Positions 1 to 6,836 of a DNA stretch of 36,252 bases are shown here, one piece after another (the stretch's first letter is position 1; every line of letters starts with the position of its first letter). A program made the translations under genes and the position numbers. The DNA is from Faecalibacterium sp. UBA1360 (GTDB lineage Bacteria > Bacillota > Clostridia > Oscillospirales > Ruminococcaceae): positions 1 through 36,252 of the forward strand of contig DBRU01000036.1 in the NCBI GenBank assembly GCA_002306375.1. Direction: 5' to 3'. The notes beneath the pieces were generated by a model. The model saw nothing but the letters and a program-made list of their open reading frames with translations. It was not told the origin of the DNA and made no database searches.

Positions 1-1
1 C

Positions 2-142
2 AAGACCATCGTGACGCTGGTGGTGCTGGGCGTGTTTGCGGCCCTGGCCCTGACCGGCCAGCTTCAGCCCGACACGGTCATGACCATCGTGACCATGGTG
101 GTGGCGTTTTATTTTGGTACGCAAAGCCAGAAGCGGGAATAG
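2..142 (+). CDS. C-terminal part of a small membrane protein (phage/ICE-like)
   Basis: This reading frame is open from the window edge and ends at TAG 140-142, giving the last 46 residues of a protein whose start lies outside. Residues about 3-20 form one hydrophobic helix, and a second hydrophobic stretch (TIVTMVVAFYFGT) follows after a short polar turn. The end is a short polar tail, SQKRE. Small two-helix proteins with a tail of this kind are often found beside lysis genes at the ends of prophages and conjugative elements, so a holin-like or element-encoded role is possible. This is an inference from shape and from the tRNA fragment 145 bases downstream, not from a recognised motif. The bases from 143 to 287 hold no gene that I can support. 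Confidence 0.5.
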   Translation, partial: KTIVTLVVLGVFAALALTGQLQPDTVMTIVTMVVAFYFGTQSQKRE

Positions 143-287
143 TCGAGAAAGCAAGGGGGAGGGGCCGTATCCCTGTAACATATATGCAAGCTGCCGGCCA
201 CCGCACAGGGCGGCATAATTTGCCCATAAGCCAACAATAAGCTGACAAAACGCCGATTTATCGCATACATACGAAAATCCCGGCCCC

Positions 288-332
288 TTCCCAAGCAGTA
301 GGTGGCGAGTTCGAGACTCGTATCCCGCTCCA
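288..332 (+). other. Attachment-site scar: 3' fragment of tRNA-Gly(CCC)
   Basis: The 45 bases read as a tRNA from the anticodon loop (TTCCCAA, anticodon CCC) to the 3' end. They comprise the 3' anticodon stem GCAGT, a T arm with the loop TTCGAGA closed by GCGAG and CTCGT, the acceptor strand ATCCCGC, discriminator T and an encoded CCA at 330-332. Upstream sequence cannot complete the molecule: the expected ACTGC anticodon-stem strand is replaced by GCCCC, and no D arm or GCGGGAT acceptor strand lies at the right distance. Site-specific recombinases of prophages and ICEs often use the 3' half of a tRNA gene as core site, leaving such a fragment at one end while the intact tRNA is rebuilt at the other. 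This is therefore probably one end (attL or attR) of an element lying to the left. Confidence 0.75.
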
Positions 333-384
333 AAAGCGCCCCGGACCTGACGATACAACGTCAAGTCCGGGGCGCTTTCTTTTT
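333..384 (+). terminator. Intrinsic terminator behind the tRNA-Gly fragment
   Basis: The arms at 333-352 and 359-378 pair over 20 bp with one mismatch around a 6-base loop, and CTTTTTG follows. It begins directly after the CCA, so it is probably the original terminator of the tRNA-Gly gene, kept with the att core. The remaining bases up to 498 hold a weak 7-bp hairpin (417-423 with 429-435) that could end the minus-strand membrane-protein gene; nothing else is visible there. Confidence 0.85.
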
Positions 385-498
385 GCCGGGCGCTTTTGCG
401 CGGTATAACAGAACGCCCGCTTGTTTAGCAAGCGGCCGTTTACCCGGTGTGTGACTATTACGGCAACCGCCCCGGCAGAAGGGCGAGCCTTGCATCCC

Positions 499-1962
499 TT
501 ACGAACTTTCGCTCCCGGTTTCGGCTTCCAGCGCGGCCTGTTCCCCGGCGGCATAGGCTTCGTTGGTGTGTCCGGGGAAGGGGTAGGTGCGGGTCTCGTC
601 GGCTACGATGCCGCCCACGCCGTACCACCGGGCGCGGCACAGACCGATGGAATCCTCGGTGTTTTCCCGGATGTCCGGCAATCCGTAGGCAGCGCACCAG
701 CGGGTATAGGGTTCGATGGCGTAGGAGGTCAGCACGGTCTGGGGGGCGCTGTCGCCGGCTTCGTCGGCCTGCTGGCGCAAAATGGCGTCCCGGGTGTTGT
801 ACATCACATAATAGCTGGCGATGTCGTACCCGGCCTCCAGCGCGTGGAAGCCGCACGCCACCCCGGCACAGGCCGCAGCGCAGGCAAGGCCACGGCGCAG
901 CGCGTCACCGCGCAGCTGCACCAGGCAGGCGGCGCAGGCGGCGGTCAGCAGGGTAAAGGGACCGTGGGTCGAACGCTCGTAATAATCGGGGCTCAAAATC
1001 ATCGCAAAGTTGGCGGCCATGGCGCCCGCCAGCAGGATCAGCGGCCAGGCGAGGTCGGCGCGCTTGGCGCTGCTCTTGCTCTTTTGTTGCGCCGTGCCTT
1101 GCAGGCACAAAAGGGTGAAAAACACCGCAAAGGCCAGCAGCAAGGGCATGGCATAGTCTTTGAGCTGGTTCAGGCAATTGAAAAAGCGGACGGCGTACCG
1201 CGTCAAGGCGTACTCGTAATCTCCGTATACCGAGGCTCGGTTGTAGTTGCCCCGCGCCGCGATCAGGATCACAAACCCGATCACCGACCCCGCAAAACCG
1301 GTGTACATCCAGGCGGGGACCTTCTGCCGGCGGACCATCAGCAGCCCCATACACAGCACCAGACATACCAGCATGCCGGCGCTGGTGTTTTCGCTGAGCC
1401 AGCCGGCCAGCACACCGGCCAGGGCCATGCCGGCCGCCATACGCGGCGAAGAGGAAAAGGGCTTTTGCAGGTAATACCGCCAGGGCAATAGAAAGCCAAG
1501 GCAGCCCAGGCTGGCCCACAAATAGTTGCACGCGCCGCACATCCACAGATTGGTCTGGCCGAAGGCGGGGCTCACTTCCCAAAGGGCGATCTGGATGGCC
1601 GCAAAGCACAAAAGGTCATACCGGCCGCTGCGCCGGCCCAGCGCCAGACGGTAGATCACCAGCCCCAGCCCCAGATAAGCCGCCGCGTTGCACAGGTCGA
1701 ACACGGCTTTGGGCAGCATCGTAAAGCCCTGGGCAAAGAACTTGACCACCACCCGGCCGCTCCACTCATAATAATGGTAGGCCAGGCTTTGGATCAGCTG
1801 CGGCAGACTTTGCAGGCGCAGGCCCGTATCAAAGGCGTAGGCGAAGGTAAAGTCATCCGCCAGGTAGGGCGTCAGGGCGTTGAGCAGCAGCATCCAGAAA
1901 AAGACAAGGGCGGCGGCAAGGGTAAAGGCTCTCTTGCGCCACGGTGCGGCGGGTCGCTTCAT
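499..1962 (-). CDS. Polytopic membrane protein, DUF6056-like
   Basis: The 487-residue protein starts with a basic N-terminus (MKRPAAPWRKR) and then has about ten hydrophobic segments across its length, so it is an integral membrane protein. The early segment with NALTPYLADDFTFAYAFD and the later HYYEWSGR resemble the DUF6056 group, large membrane proteins of unknown function in Firmicutes that look like glycan- or lipid-linked glycosyltransferase relatives. The assignment rests on these motifs and is moderate. An in-frame ATG seven codons upstream is less likely, because an AGGAGG lies 8 bases before the chosen ATG. The C-terminal 90 residues look soluble. The gene stands alone on its strand, downstream of a tRNA-Arg gene that has its own terminator. 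I see no clear promoter in the 107 bases between them. Confidence 0.6.
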   Translation of the reverse strand: MKRPAAPWRKRAFTLAAALVFFWMLLLNALTPYLADDFTFAYAFDTGLRLQSLPQLIQSLAYHYYEWSGRVVVKFFAQGFTMLPKAVFDLCNAAAYLGLGLVIYRLALGRRSGRYDLLCFAAIQIALWEVSPAFGQTNLWMCGACNYLWASLGCLGFLLPWRYYLQKPFSSSPRMAAGMALAGVLAGWLSENTSAGMLVCLVLCMGLLMVRRQKVPAWMYTGFAGSVIGFVILIAARGNYNRASVYGDYEYALTRYAVRFFNCLNQLKDYAMPLLLAFAVFFTLLCLQGTAQQKSKSSAKRADLAWPLILLAGAMAANFAMILSPDYYERSTHGPFTLLTAACAACLVQLRGDALRRGLACAAACAGVACGFHALEAGYDIASYYVMYNTRDAILRQQADEAGDSAPQTVLTSYAIEPYTRWCAAYGLPDIRENTEDSIGLCRARWYGVGGIVADETRTYPFPGHTNEAYAAGEQAALEAETGSESS

Positions 1963-2021
1963 GCAAGGGTCCTCCTGCAACAATGATACAACCGACCCGG
2001 GAGGCCGGACGCAAGCAGGCC

Positions 2022-2064
2022 CGTAAAAACAAACAGGACCACGCCGTAAACGGCATGGCCCTGT
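2022..2064 (-). terminator. Terminator of tRNA-Arg
   Basis: On the minus strand the 14-base arms (2064-2051 with 2046-2033) pair around a TTTA loop and are followed by TTTGTTTTTA. It lies just after the tRNA 3' end. Confidence 0.85.
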
Positions 2065-2069
2065 CCGGC

Positions 2070-2146
2070 TGGCGTCCTCGAGGTGATTCGAACACCCGGC
2101 CTACCGCTTAGGAGGCGGTCGCTCTATCCAGCTGAGCTACGAAGAC
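2070..2146 (-). tRNA. tRNA-Arg(CCT)
   Basis: Read on the minus strand, the gene folds as a complete cloverleaf. The acceptor GTCTTCG pairs with CGAGGAC (one G-U). The D arm is GCTC...GAGC, the anticodon stem ACCGC/GCGGT encloses the loop CTCCTAA (anticodon CCT, reading AGG), and the T loop is TTCGAAT. The discriminator is G and CCA is encoded. The length is 77 nt including CCA. It has its own promoter and terminator. Confidence 0.95.
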
Positions 2147-2165
2147 AAATGCTTGGCGCTCATTC

Positions 2166-2194
2166 ATTATACCGGGTTCGCCGTGCAAAATCAA
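2166..2194 (-). promoter_or_regulatory. Promoter of tRNA-Arg
   Basis: On the minus strand, TTGATT (2194-2189) and a perfect TATAAT (2171-2166) are 17 bases apart, and the tRNA 5' end lies 19 bases after the -10 box. The bases from here to the lysozyme stop at 2236 hold no clear terminator. Confidence 0.85.
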
Positions 2195-2235
2195 GTCGTG
2201 GGCTCAGTTTGGAGCATGAGCGAAGCGGGGGCCCC

Positions 2236-3171
2236 TCATTCCAGCGCGGCTTTGGCCGCGTCGATCTTGGCCTGGGCCTCGCTGAGCTTGGACTCGCAGT
2301 CGCTGATCGTCTCCAGCCGATTTCGGTCACCCAGAATGGCGGTCCAGTATTCGCCGTTGCCGTAGCGAAAGATCACCCACTCGTAGCCGTTGTATTTCTC
2401 CTTGCTTTTTTGTACCACCGGGTAGGACCCCACCGGCAGATACCCCACCACGTCGTCGAAGTTGGCGGTATAAAAGTATTCGGTCTGGGGGCCGAACACC
2501 ACCAGCTGTTCGCCGTACACCTCTTCCATGTCGGGGCCGGATGTGCCGTAGCCGTTGTAGTTCCCGGCTTTGAGCAGGGGCAAAAAGTCGGTGTAGCTGT
2601 AATTCAGGTCGCACGCGCCCGCAATGCCGCTCACCGACCCCGTGGAGGAATACTGCCACATATCATACGCGCCTGTATAACCTGCCTGGCTGCGGTAATC
2701 GGCCAGCCACAGGGGATAGTCGGCCAGCTGCGCGGGGTTCAGATAATTGTTGATGAAATTGGTGTAGCTGTACCACCCCGCGTACCAGCGGCGCTGATAC
2801 AGAATATCCATGGCGTATTGCACCAGGCTTGTCAGCTGGCTGCGGCCCAGGGTGGTCAGGCTGGAATCCTCCACGTCCACAAAGACCGGGTATTCCAGCT
2901 GCAATCCTTCCAGCACATCCAAAAACAGGCTCAGCTCGTTGGCCACGGCGCTCTGGGTGCGGGCATAGGTGTAATAGTACGCGCCCACCCGCAGCCCGGC
3001 GGCGTGGGCGCCGTTGACGTTTTGCAAAAAATACGGGTCCGCGTACAGGCCGCTGTTGTTGCTGGACCCCAGACGCACGATGACGAATTGCTTGCCGGCG
3101 GCGGCCACGGCTTTCCAGTCGATGGCGCCCTGGTAGCGCGACACGTCGATGCCGTTTTGAAACAGCGTCAT
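2236..3171 (-). CDS. GH25 lysozyme (N-acetylmuramidase)
   Basis: The 311-residue protein is a glycoside hydrolase family 25 muramidase, which cuts the MurNAc-GlcNAc bond of peptidoglycan. The GH25 barrel covers about residues 5-195. It opens with GIDVSRYQG (Asp9), and the catalytic DVE triplet is at 99-101. The following part to about 285 resembles a small beta-rich wall-binding or SH3-like domain. The last 20-30 residues (ESKLSEAQAKIDAAKAALE) are predicted coiled coil. There is no signal peptide, so export must use another route, or the enzyme works like a phage endolysin. The start at 3171 has GGAAGGGGG about 9 bases upstream; an in-frame ATG at 3195 has no ribosome binding site. It is the last gene of a minus-strand operon, and its start is overlapped by a hairpin described separately. 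Confidence 0.85.
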   Translation of the reverse strand: MTLFQNGIDVSRYQGAIDWKAVAAAGKQFVIVRLGSSNNSGLYADPYFLQNVNGAHAAGLRVGAYYYTYARTQSAVANELSLFLDVLEGLQLEYPVFVDVEDSSLTTLGRSQLTSLVQYAMDILYQRRWYAGWYSYTNFINNYLNPAQLADYPLWLADYRSQAGYTGAYDMWQYSSTGSVSGIAGACDLNYSYTDFLPLLKAGNYNGYGTSGPDMEEVYGEQLVVFGPQTEYFYTANFDDVVGYLPVGSYPVVQKSKEKYNGYEWVIFRYGNGEYWTAILGDRNRLETISDCESKLSEAQAKIDAAKAALE

Positions 3172-3214
3172 ACAAAATCCCCCTTCCTGCCTCATGGTAT
3201 GCAGAAAGGGGGAT
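3172..3214 (-). promoter_or_regulatory. Hairpin sequestering the lysozyme ribosome binding site, terminator-like
   Basis: On the minus strand, arms 3214-3201 and 3190-3177 pair over 14 bp with one G-U around a 10-base loop, and TTTTG follows. The shape is that of an intrinsic terminator for the upstream reductase gene. The 3' arm contains the GGAAGGGGG that serves as ribosome binding site of the lysozyme, and the ATG comes 5 bases after the stem. The same element could therefore stop most operon transcripts and hide the start on those that pass. Confidence 0.7.
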
Positions 3215-3238
3215 GCTCGTTCTTGTTTTGCGGGGCGT

Positions 3239-3994
3239 TCAGATGACCAGCCCGCCGTTGAGGCCGATGACTTGCCCGGTGATAAATCCCGCCCGGGGCG
3301 ATGCCAGAAACACCAGCGTGCGGGCCACCTCCTCGGGGGTGCCCAGGCGTCCCACCGGCGTTTCCTCGGCCAGCAGGGTGCGGTCCTCGTCCGAAAATCC
3401 GGCCATCATGTCGGTGTCGATGACGCCGGGGGCCACGCAGTTGACCGTGATGCCCGAAGGCCCTTCCTCCTTGGCCAGGGCGCGGCACAGCCCGATGACC
3501 CCGGCTTTGGCGGCGGAATAGTGCACCTCGCAGCTGCCGCCGGTCTGGCCCCACATGCTGCTCACGCAGATGATGCGCCCGTATTTCTGGTGGATCATGC
3601 TAGGCAGCACGGCGCGGCAGGCGTAAAACACCCCGTCCAGGTCCACGGCCATCATTTGCCGCCAGTCCTCGTCGGTCAGGTCGGTGAACAGCTTTTGCTG
3701 GGCCACGCCGGCGTTGCACACCAGCACCTGCAAAGGTCCCAGCTGTGCCTGGGCGTCGCTCACGGCCCGGCGCACGGCGTCCGGGTCGGCGGCGTCGGCT
3801 TTCAGGGCCGCAAACCGGCCCGCGGGGGCCAGGCGGCGGGCTTCGGCCAGCACCTGCTCGGCTGCGTCGGGGCGGCTGTGCCAGGTAAAGGCCACGTTGT
3901 ACCCGGCCTTGGCAAAGGCCAGCACGGCCGCGGCGCCGATGCCTCGGCTTCCGCCCGTGATCAGTACGTTATGGGGTTTGGGGGGCGTTTTCAT
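3239..3994 (-). CDS. Short-chain dehydrogenase/reductase, 3-oxoacyl-ACP reductase-like
   Basis: The 251-residue protein is a classical SDR oxidoreductase with a Rossmann fold. The nucleotide-binding TGGSRGIG is at 13-20, the NAG motif at 94-96, and the catalytic Ser146, Tyr159 and Lys163 are in normal spacing. The C-terminal GLNGG is typical of FabG-type enzymes, which reduce 3-oxoacyl-ACP with NADPH in fatty acid synthesis. No other fatty acid gene is nearby, so the true substrate is uncertain. The chosen ATG has GAGGAG 8 bases upstream and lies 26 bases inside the end of tadA, so the two are probably translationally coupled. A longer in-frame opening to 4204 is a shadow of tadA in another frame. 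Confidence 0.85.
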   Translation of the reverse strand: MKTPPKPHNVLITGGSRGIGAAAVLAFAKAGYNVAFTWHSRPDAAEQVLAEARRLAPAGRFAALKADAADPDAVRRAVSDAQAQLGPLQVLVCNAGVAQQKLFTDLTDEDWRQMMAVDLDGVFYACRAVLPSMIHQKYGRIICVSSMWGQTGGSCEVHYSAAKAGVIGLCRALAKEEGPSGITVNCVAPGVIDTDMMAGFSDEDRTLLAEETPVGRLGTPEEVARTLVFLASPRAGFITGQVIGLNGGLVI

Positions 3995-4499
3995 CGGGGT
4001 TCTCCTCGCTTTGGGGCCGGGCTGCGCGGCGCCGCTCCTTCTCGGCCAGACGTTTTTGCCGCAGCGCGGCAAAAAACTGCTGCAGCAGCGCCTGGGATTC
4101 CTCGCACAGCAGGCCGTGTTCCAGTACCGGATGATGGTTGAAGGGCAGGGCGAACAGATCGACCACCGACCCGCAGCACCCGGCTTTTGGGTCAGGGGCT
4201 GCATACACCACCCGGCGCAGCCGGCTGTTGATGATGGCGCCTGCGCACATGGGGCAGGGCTCCAGCGTCACAAACAGCTCGCACTGCCACAGCCGCCAGC
4301 CGCCCAATACGCGGCAGGCCTCCTCAATGGCCATGAGTTCGGCATGGTAGGCGGCGTTCTTGCCGTTTTCCCGCAGATTGTGGGCGGCGGCCACGATCTC
4401 ACCGTCCTTGGCCACCACGGCCCCCACGGGCACCTCGCCGGCCTCATAGGCCAGCTGTGCCTGGGCAAGGGCCGCGCGCATCAGTTGTTCATCGGTCAT
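3969..4499 (-). CDS. tadA: tRNA-specific adenosine deaminase
   Basis: The 176-residue protein belongs to the cytidine/deoxycytidylate deaminase fold. His52-Ala53-Glu54 supplies a zinc ligand and the proton shuttle, and PCPMC at 81-85 supplies the two zinc cysteines. TadA deaminates adenosine 34 to inosine in the anticodon of tRNA-Arg(ACG), letting it read several CGN codons. The protein is slightly longer than usual because of a basic, proline-rich tail after about residue 150. The ATG follows the CPBP stop by 9 bases, and its ribosome binding site (GAGGAT) overlaps that stop. The downstream reductase starts inside this gene. Confidence 0.93.
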   Translation of the reverse strand: MTDEQLMRAALAQAQLAYEAGEVPVGAVVAKDGEIVAAAHNLRENGKNAAYHAELMAIEEACRVLGGWRLWQCELFVTLEPCPMCAGAIINSRLRRVVYAAPDPKAGCCGSVVDLFALPFNHHPVLEHGLLCEESQALLQQFFAALRQKRLAEKERRRAARPQSEENPDENAPQTP

Positions 4500-4508
4500 G
4501 GTCTATCC

Positions 4509-5432
4509 TCACAGCCCGGCCTGGTACACGCTGAACGCGGCCAGGAACAACACCGCCACCGTATATGCGGGGCTGGAAAACACGTCCCAGGCATCCACCC
4601 CCGGGCGAAGCCCGGCGGAGAATCGGAACCCCTGGCGCATGGCATGCCAGATCAGCCACAAGGCCAGCGGCGGGAACACCAGCAGCAAAAACAGTTCGGC
4701 GCCCAGCCCGGCGGGGCCCGGGGCATACAGCTGCAAATACACCACGGCGAAAGCCAGCGTGTTGTTGACAAAGTGCAACAGCATGCCGGGCAGCACGCTG
4801 CCCGTGCGTTCGGTCAGCCAGCCCAGGAACACCCCGCACACAAAGGCTGTGATGCCCTGGGCCAGGTCCATGTGCAAAAGGGCGAACAGCAGGGCCGGGC
4901 CAAAGATGGCGGCAGCCGAACCCGACGGCCGCATAAGGCCTTGCAGCGCGCCCCGGAAAAACAGCTCCTCCAATATAGCGGGCACCACACACAAACTCAA
5001 AAAGCTGATGACCAGCTCGCCGCCGCCGGCGGGCAGGGCGGGGGAGGAGCCCTGGGTGCCCAGCAGCCGTCCCAGCAGCCCGCCGAACAGGTTGGCGGCG
5101 TTGGCCGCGCCCAGAAACACCGGCAAGCAGAACGCCGGGCTCCAGGGGGCGGGCAGCAGCAGACGCAGATCCTCCGCCCGCAGGCGGGTCAGCCGCAAAA
5201 GGATCAGAATGGGCAGCAGGATGGCCGCCAGGGCCGCCGCCATGGACAAAAGACCCGCTTCCGTCTGGGAGAAGCCGGTGGGGTTTGCCAACGTGGCGCC
5301 TTCCACCCGCAGCCCCATCAGGGCCGAGACCAGGGCTTCCAGCACATACCGCGCCAGCAGGTACCCCACCGCGGCCAGCGCGCACCAGGACGCCGCGCCC
5401 TTGACGCCCCGCGTTTTCGCAAATTTCTGCAA
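4509..5432 (-). CDS. CPBP family intramembrane metalloprotease (CAAX protease-like)
   Basis: The 307-residue membrane protein has about eight hydrophobic segments and the three signatures of the CPBP/Abi family: EELFFRG (Glu155, Glu156, Arg160), FALLHMD (His187) and HFVNN (His220, Asn224). These residues form the active site of Rce1-type intramembrane endopeptidases. Bacterial members cleave membrane substrates or give self-immunity to bacteriocins; the substrate here is unknown. The start is TTG at 5432-5430 with GGGGAA about 6 bases upstream, because no ATG fits in frame; this start is only moderately certain. The gene is first in the operon with tadA, the reductase and the lysozyme. Confidence 0.82.
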   Translation of the reverse strand: MQKFAKTRGVKGAASWCALAAVGYLLARYVLEALVSALMGLRVEGATLANPTGFSQTEAGLLSMAAALAAILLPILILLRLTRLRAEDLRLLLPAPWSPAFCLPVFLGAANAANLFGGLLGRLLGTQGSSPALPAGGGELVISFLSLCVVPAILEELFFRGALQGLMRPSGSAAAIFGPALLFALLHMDLAQGITAFVCGVFLGWLTERTGSVLPGMLLHFVNNTLAFAVVYLQLYAPGPAGLGAELFLLLVFPPLALWLIWHAMRQGFRFSAGLRPGVDAWDVFSSPAYTVAVLFLAAFSVYQAGL

Positions 5433-5545
5433 TCCGATTTCCCCGTTTCCGTGTTCGGGGCCTTTGCCGCGCGGCGGGCCCCGTTATGATCGATCTTTCT
5501 ATATTATACATCAGGGTTCGCGTATACGCAGCGAATCCATGTAAC

Positions 5546-5574
5546 AGTGTACCACAAGCGCAAAGCCGGCACAA
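5546..5574 (-). promoter_or_regulatory. Candidate promoter of the CPBP-tadA-SDR-lysozyme operon
   Basis: On the minus strand, TTGTGC (5574-5569) and TACACT (5551-5546) are 17 bases apart. A perfect TATAAT also occurs nearer the gene, at 5508-5503, but without a convincing -35. One or both could serve the operon, whose first codon is at 5432. Confidence 0.5.
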
Positions 5575-5590
5575 GCGCGCGGCGCAAAAC

Positions 5591-5631
5591 AAAAAACAGC
5601 CCGCCGGTTGTGCGGGCCGGCATGGGCTGTT
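5591..5631 (-). terminator. Terminator-like hairpin in the divergent spacer
   Basis: The two-part stem pairs 5595-5602 with 5624-5631 and 5603-5607 with 5617-5621. On the minus strand it is followed by TTTTTTGTTTT. No gene on that strand lies upstream of it before the LysR gene begins, so its client is unknown. The rest of the 349-bp divergent spacer holds the promoters and the candidate operator listed here. Confidence 0.6.
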
Positions 5632-5679
5632 TCAGAGGAAGGAAAATGAGTTGGCTCGGTCAAGGCGTGTGCGGCGCGC

Positions 5680-5708
5680 TTGACTTTCTGGTTTCATCAT
5701 AGTACAGT
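5680..5708 (+). promoter_or_regulatory. Promoter of the LysR-family gene
   Basis: TTGACT (5680-5685) and TACAGT (5703-5708) are 17 bases apart, 73 bases before the LysR start codon. The spacer and flank are AT-rich compared with the rest of the window. Confidence 0.65.
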
Positions 5709-5734
5709 ATCAATGATAAGTAAAATTCAATTTT

Positions 5735-5751
5735 TTCATACAGAAGATGAA
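5735..5751. promoter_or_regulatory. Candidate LysR operator (inverted repeat)
   Basis: TTCAT and ATGAA face each other across 7 bases (TTCAT-ACAGAAG-ATGAA) and are flanked by further AT-rich partly symmetric sequence. The site lies between the predicted transcription start and the LysR coding region, a position that fits autorepression, but it is not a clean T-N11-A box. Confidence 0.35.
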
Positions 5752-5781
5752 TGAAATTCAACACAAAAAGGGAGGTCACCC

Positions 5782-6660
5782 ATGACGCTGCTGGGCTGCC
5801 AGATCTTTTCCACCATCGCCCAGGAGGGCTCCTTTGCCCGCACGGCCGAGCGCCTGCACCTGACGCCGTCGGCCATCAGCCACGCCGTGGCCGGTATGGA
5901 AAGCGAGTGCGGCTTCCCGCTGTTTACCCGCACCAAGGCGGGTGTGACCATGACCGCCGCGGCCGAGCGCCTTTTGCCGGCTGTGCGTCGGGTGCTGGCC
6001 AGTACCGAATCGCTGGACCAGTCCATCGCCCAGATCAACGGCCTGCACAAGGGCGTGCTGCGCCTGGGGGTGTTCAACAGCGCCTGTGTGGTCTGGCTGC
6101 CCCAGCTGGTGCCGCCTTTCCAGGCCGAGTATCCGGGCATCGAGGTGCAGGTATACCAGGGCAGCTATGCCGACATTGCGGGCTGGCTCAAAAGCGGCGT
6201 GGTGGAACTGGGCTTTTTGTCCGATTCCTGCGCCCAGGACCTGGACTTTGTGCCGCTGTACATCGATCCGTTGGTGTGCATCGCGCCGCCGGGGTTCACC
6301 CCGCGCCGTCCCGGCCATGTGAGCGCCGACGAACTGCGGGGCCGCGCCTTTGTCAGCCAGCGGGCGGACACCGACGCCGACATCCAGAGCTACCTCAAGC
6401 GCAGCGACCTGCATGTGGACAGCGCGTGCTATGTCATCGACGACGAGTCCATGGTGGGCATGGTGGCCTGCGGGCAGGGGGTGGCCATCATGCCCCAGCT
6501 GCTGCTCACCCGGCAGGGGGCGGCGGCCGGGGTGCAGGTGCTGGCGCTGGACCCGCCGGCGGGGCGCGGCATCGGCCTGGCCTGCCTGGACCAGAACAGC
6601 CTTTCGCCCGCCGCCAGGGAATTCAGCCGCCGTGTGCGGGAGTTTGCCGGCGGGTTGTAA
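5782..6660 (+). CDS. LysR-family transcriptional regulator
   Basis: The 292-residue protein has the LysR layout. A winged helix-turn-helix occupies about residues 1-60 (IFSTIAQEGSFARTAERLHLTPSAIS, split by the turn, then FTRTKAGVTMT). A linker helix and a two-lobed periplasmic-binding-protein-like effector domain follow, from about 88 to the end. Such proteins bind DNA as tetramers and respond to a small molecule held between the lobes; the effector cannot be read from the sequence. GGGAGG lies 7 bases before the ATG. It is transcribed away from the CPBP operon, so that operon is the first candidate target, with autoregulation a second. Confidence 0.9.
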   Translation: MTLLGCQIFSTIAQEGSFARTAERLHLTPSAISHAVAGMESECGFPLFTRTKAGVTMTAAAERLLPAVRRVLASTESLDQSIAQINGLHKGVLRLGVFNSACVVWLPQLVPPFQAEYPGIEVQVYQGSYADIAGWLKSGVVELGFLSDSCAQDLDFVPLYIDPLVCIAPPGFTPRRPGHVSADELRGRAFVSQRADTDADIQSYLKRSDLHVDSACYVIDDESMVGMVACGQGVAIMPQLLLTRQGAAAGVQVLALDPPAGRGIGLACLDQNSLSPAAREFSRRVREFAGGL

Positions 6661-6671
6661 AGGTTCCCCTC

Positions 6672-6700
6672 TTGACAACCGAGACCGCGCCTGCTATAAT
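6672..6700 (+). promoter_or_regulatory. Consensus promoter of rpmE
   Basis: TTGACA (6672-6677) and TATAAT (6695-6700) are both perfect, with a 17-base spacer. It begins 12 bases after the LysR stop. Transcription should start near 6707, giving a leader of about 130 nt. Confidence 0.92.
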
Positions 6701-6706
6701 ACTACG

Positions 6707-6836
6707 GCAATCGTTTGTAAGGCTGCTCCGTTCGCACAGGATGGCGTATGCTGGTAGCCGATAAGTCGAAGATTGTGATGAGCACATATATCAAGTATGG
6801 CTCCCGTCAGTCATGATCGAGAAAGAGGTGAAAGCA
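6707..6836 (+). promoter_or_regulatory. Long rpmE leader, candidate L31 autoregulatory RNA
   Basis: The leader is long for a 68-codon gene. GGCTGC near 6720 can pair with GTAGCC near 6757, enclosing a partly structured region, and the ribosome binding site AGAGGTG lies at the far end. Several bacterial groups have structured L31 leader motifs thought to bind the protein. I cannot match this one to a known model by eye. Confidence 0.4.

Noticed and set aside
258..332. A complete tRNA-Gly ending at 332
   Set aside because: No acceptor 5' strand, D arm or 5' anticodon-stem strand fits, so only the 3' fragment is supported.
133..332. Split tRNA with 5' half at GCGGGAATAGTC (133-144) and 3' half at 288-332
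   Set aside because: The acceptor match is partial, the D arm is not credible, and the bases belong to the end of the small membrane-protein gene; interrupted tRNAs of this size are not expected here.
3684..5489. Plus-strand open frame of about 600 codons opposite the CPBP-tadA-SDR operon
   Set aside because: It covers three genes with clear motifs on the other strand, and the peptide is Gln/Gly/His-rich without a domain.
6813..6836. Earlier start for L31 at 6813
   Set aside because: It would add eight residues absent from L31 proteins, and the ribosome binding site is placed for 6837.
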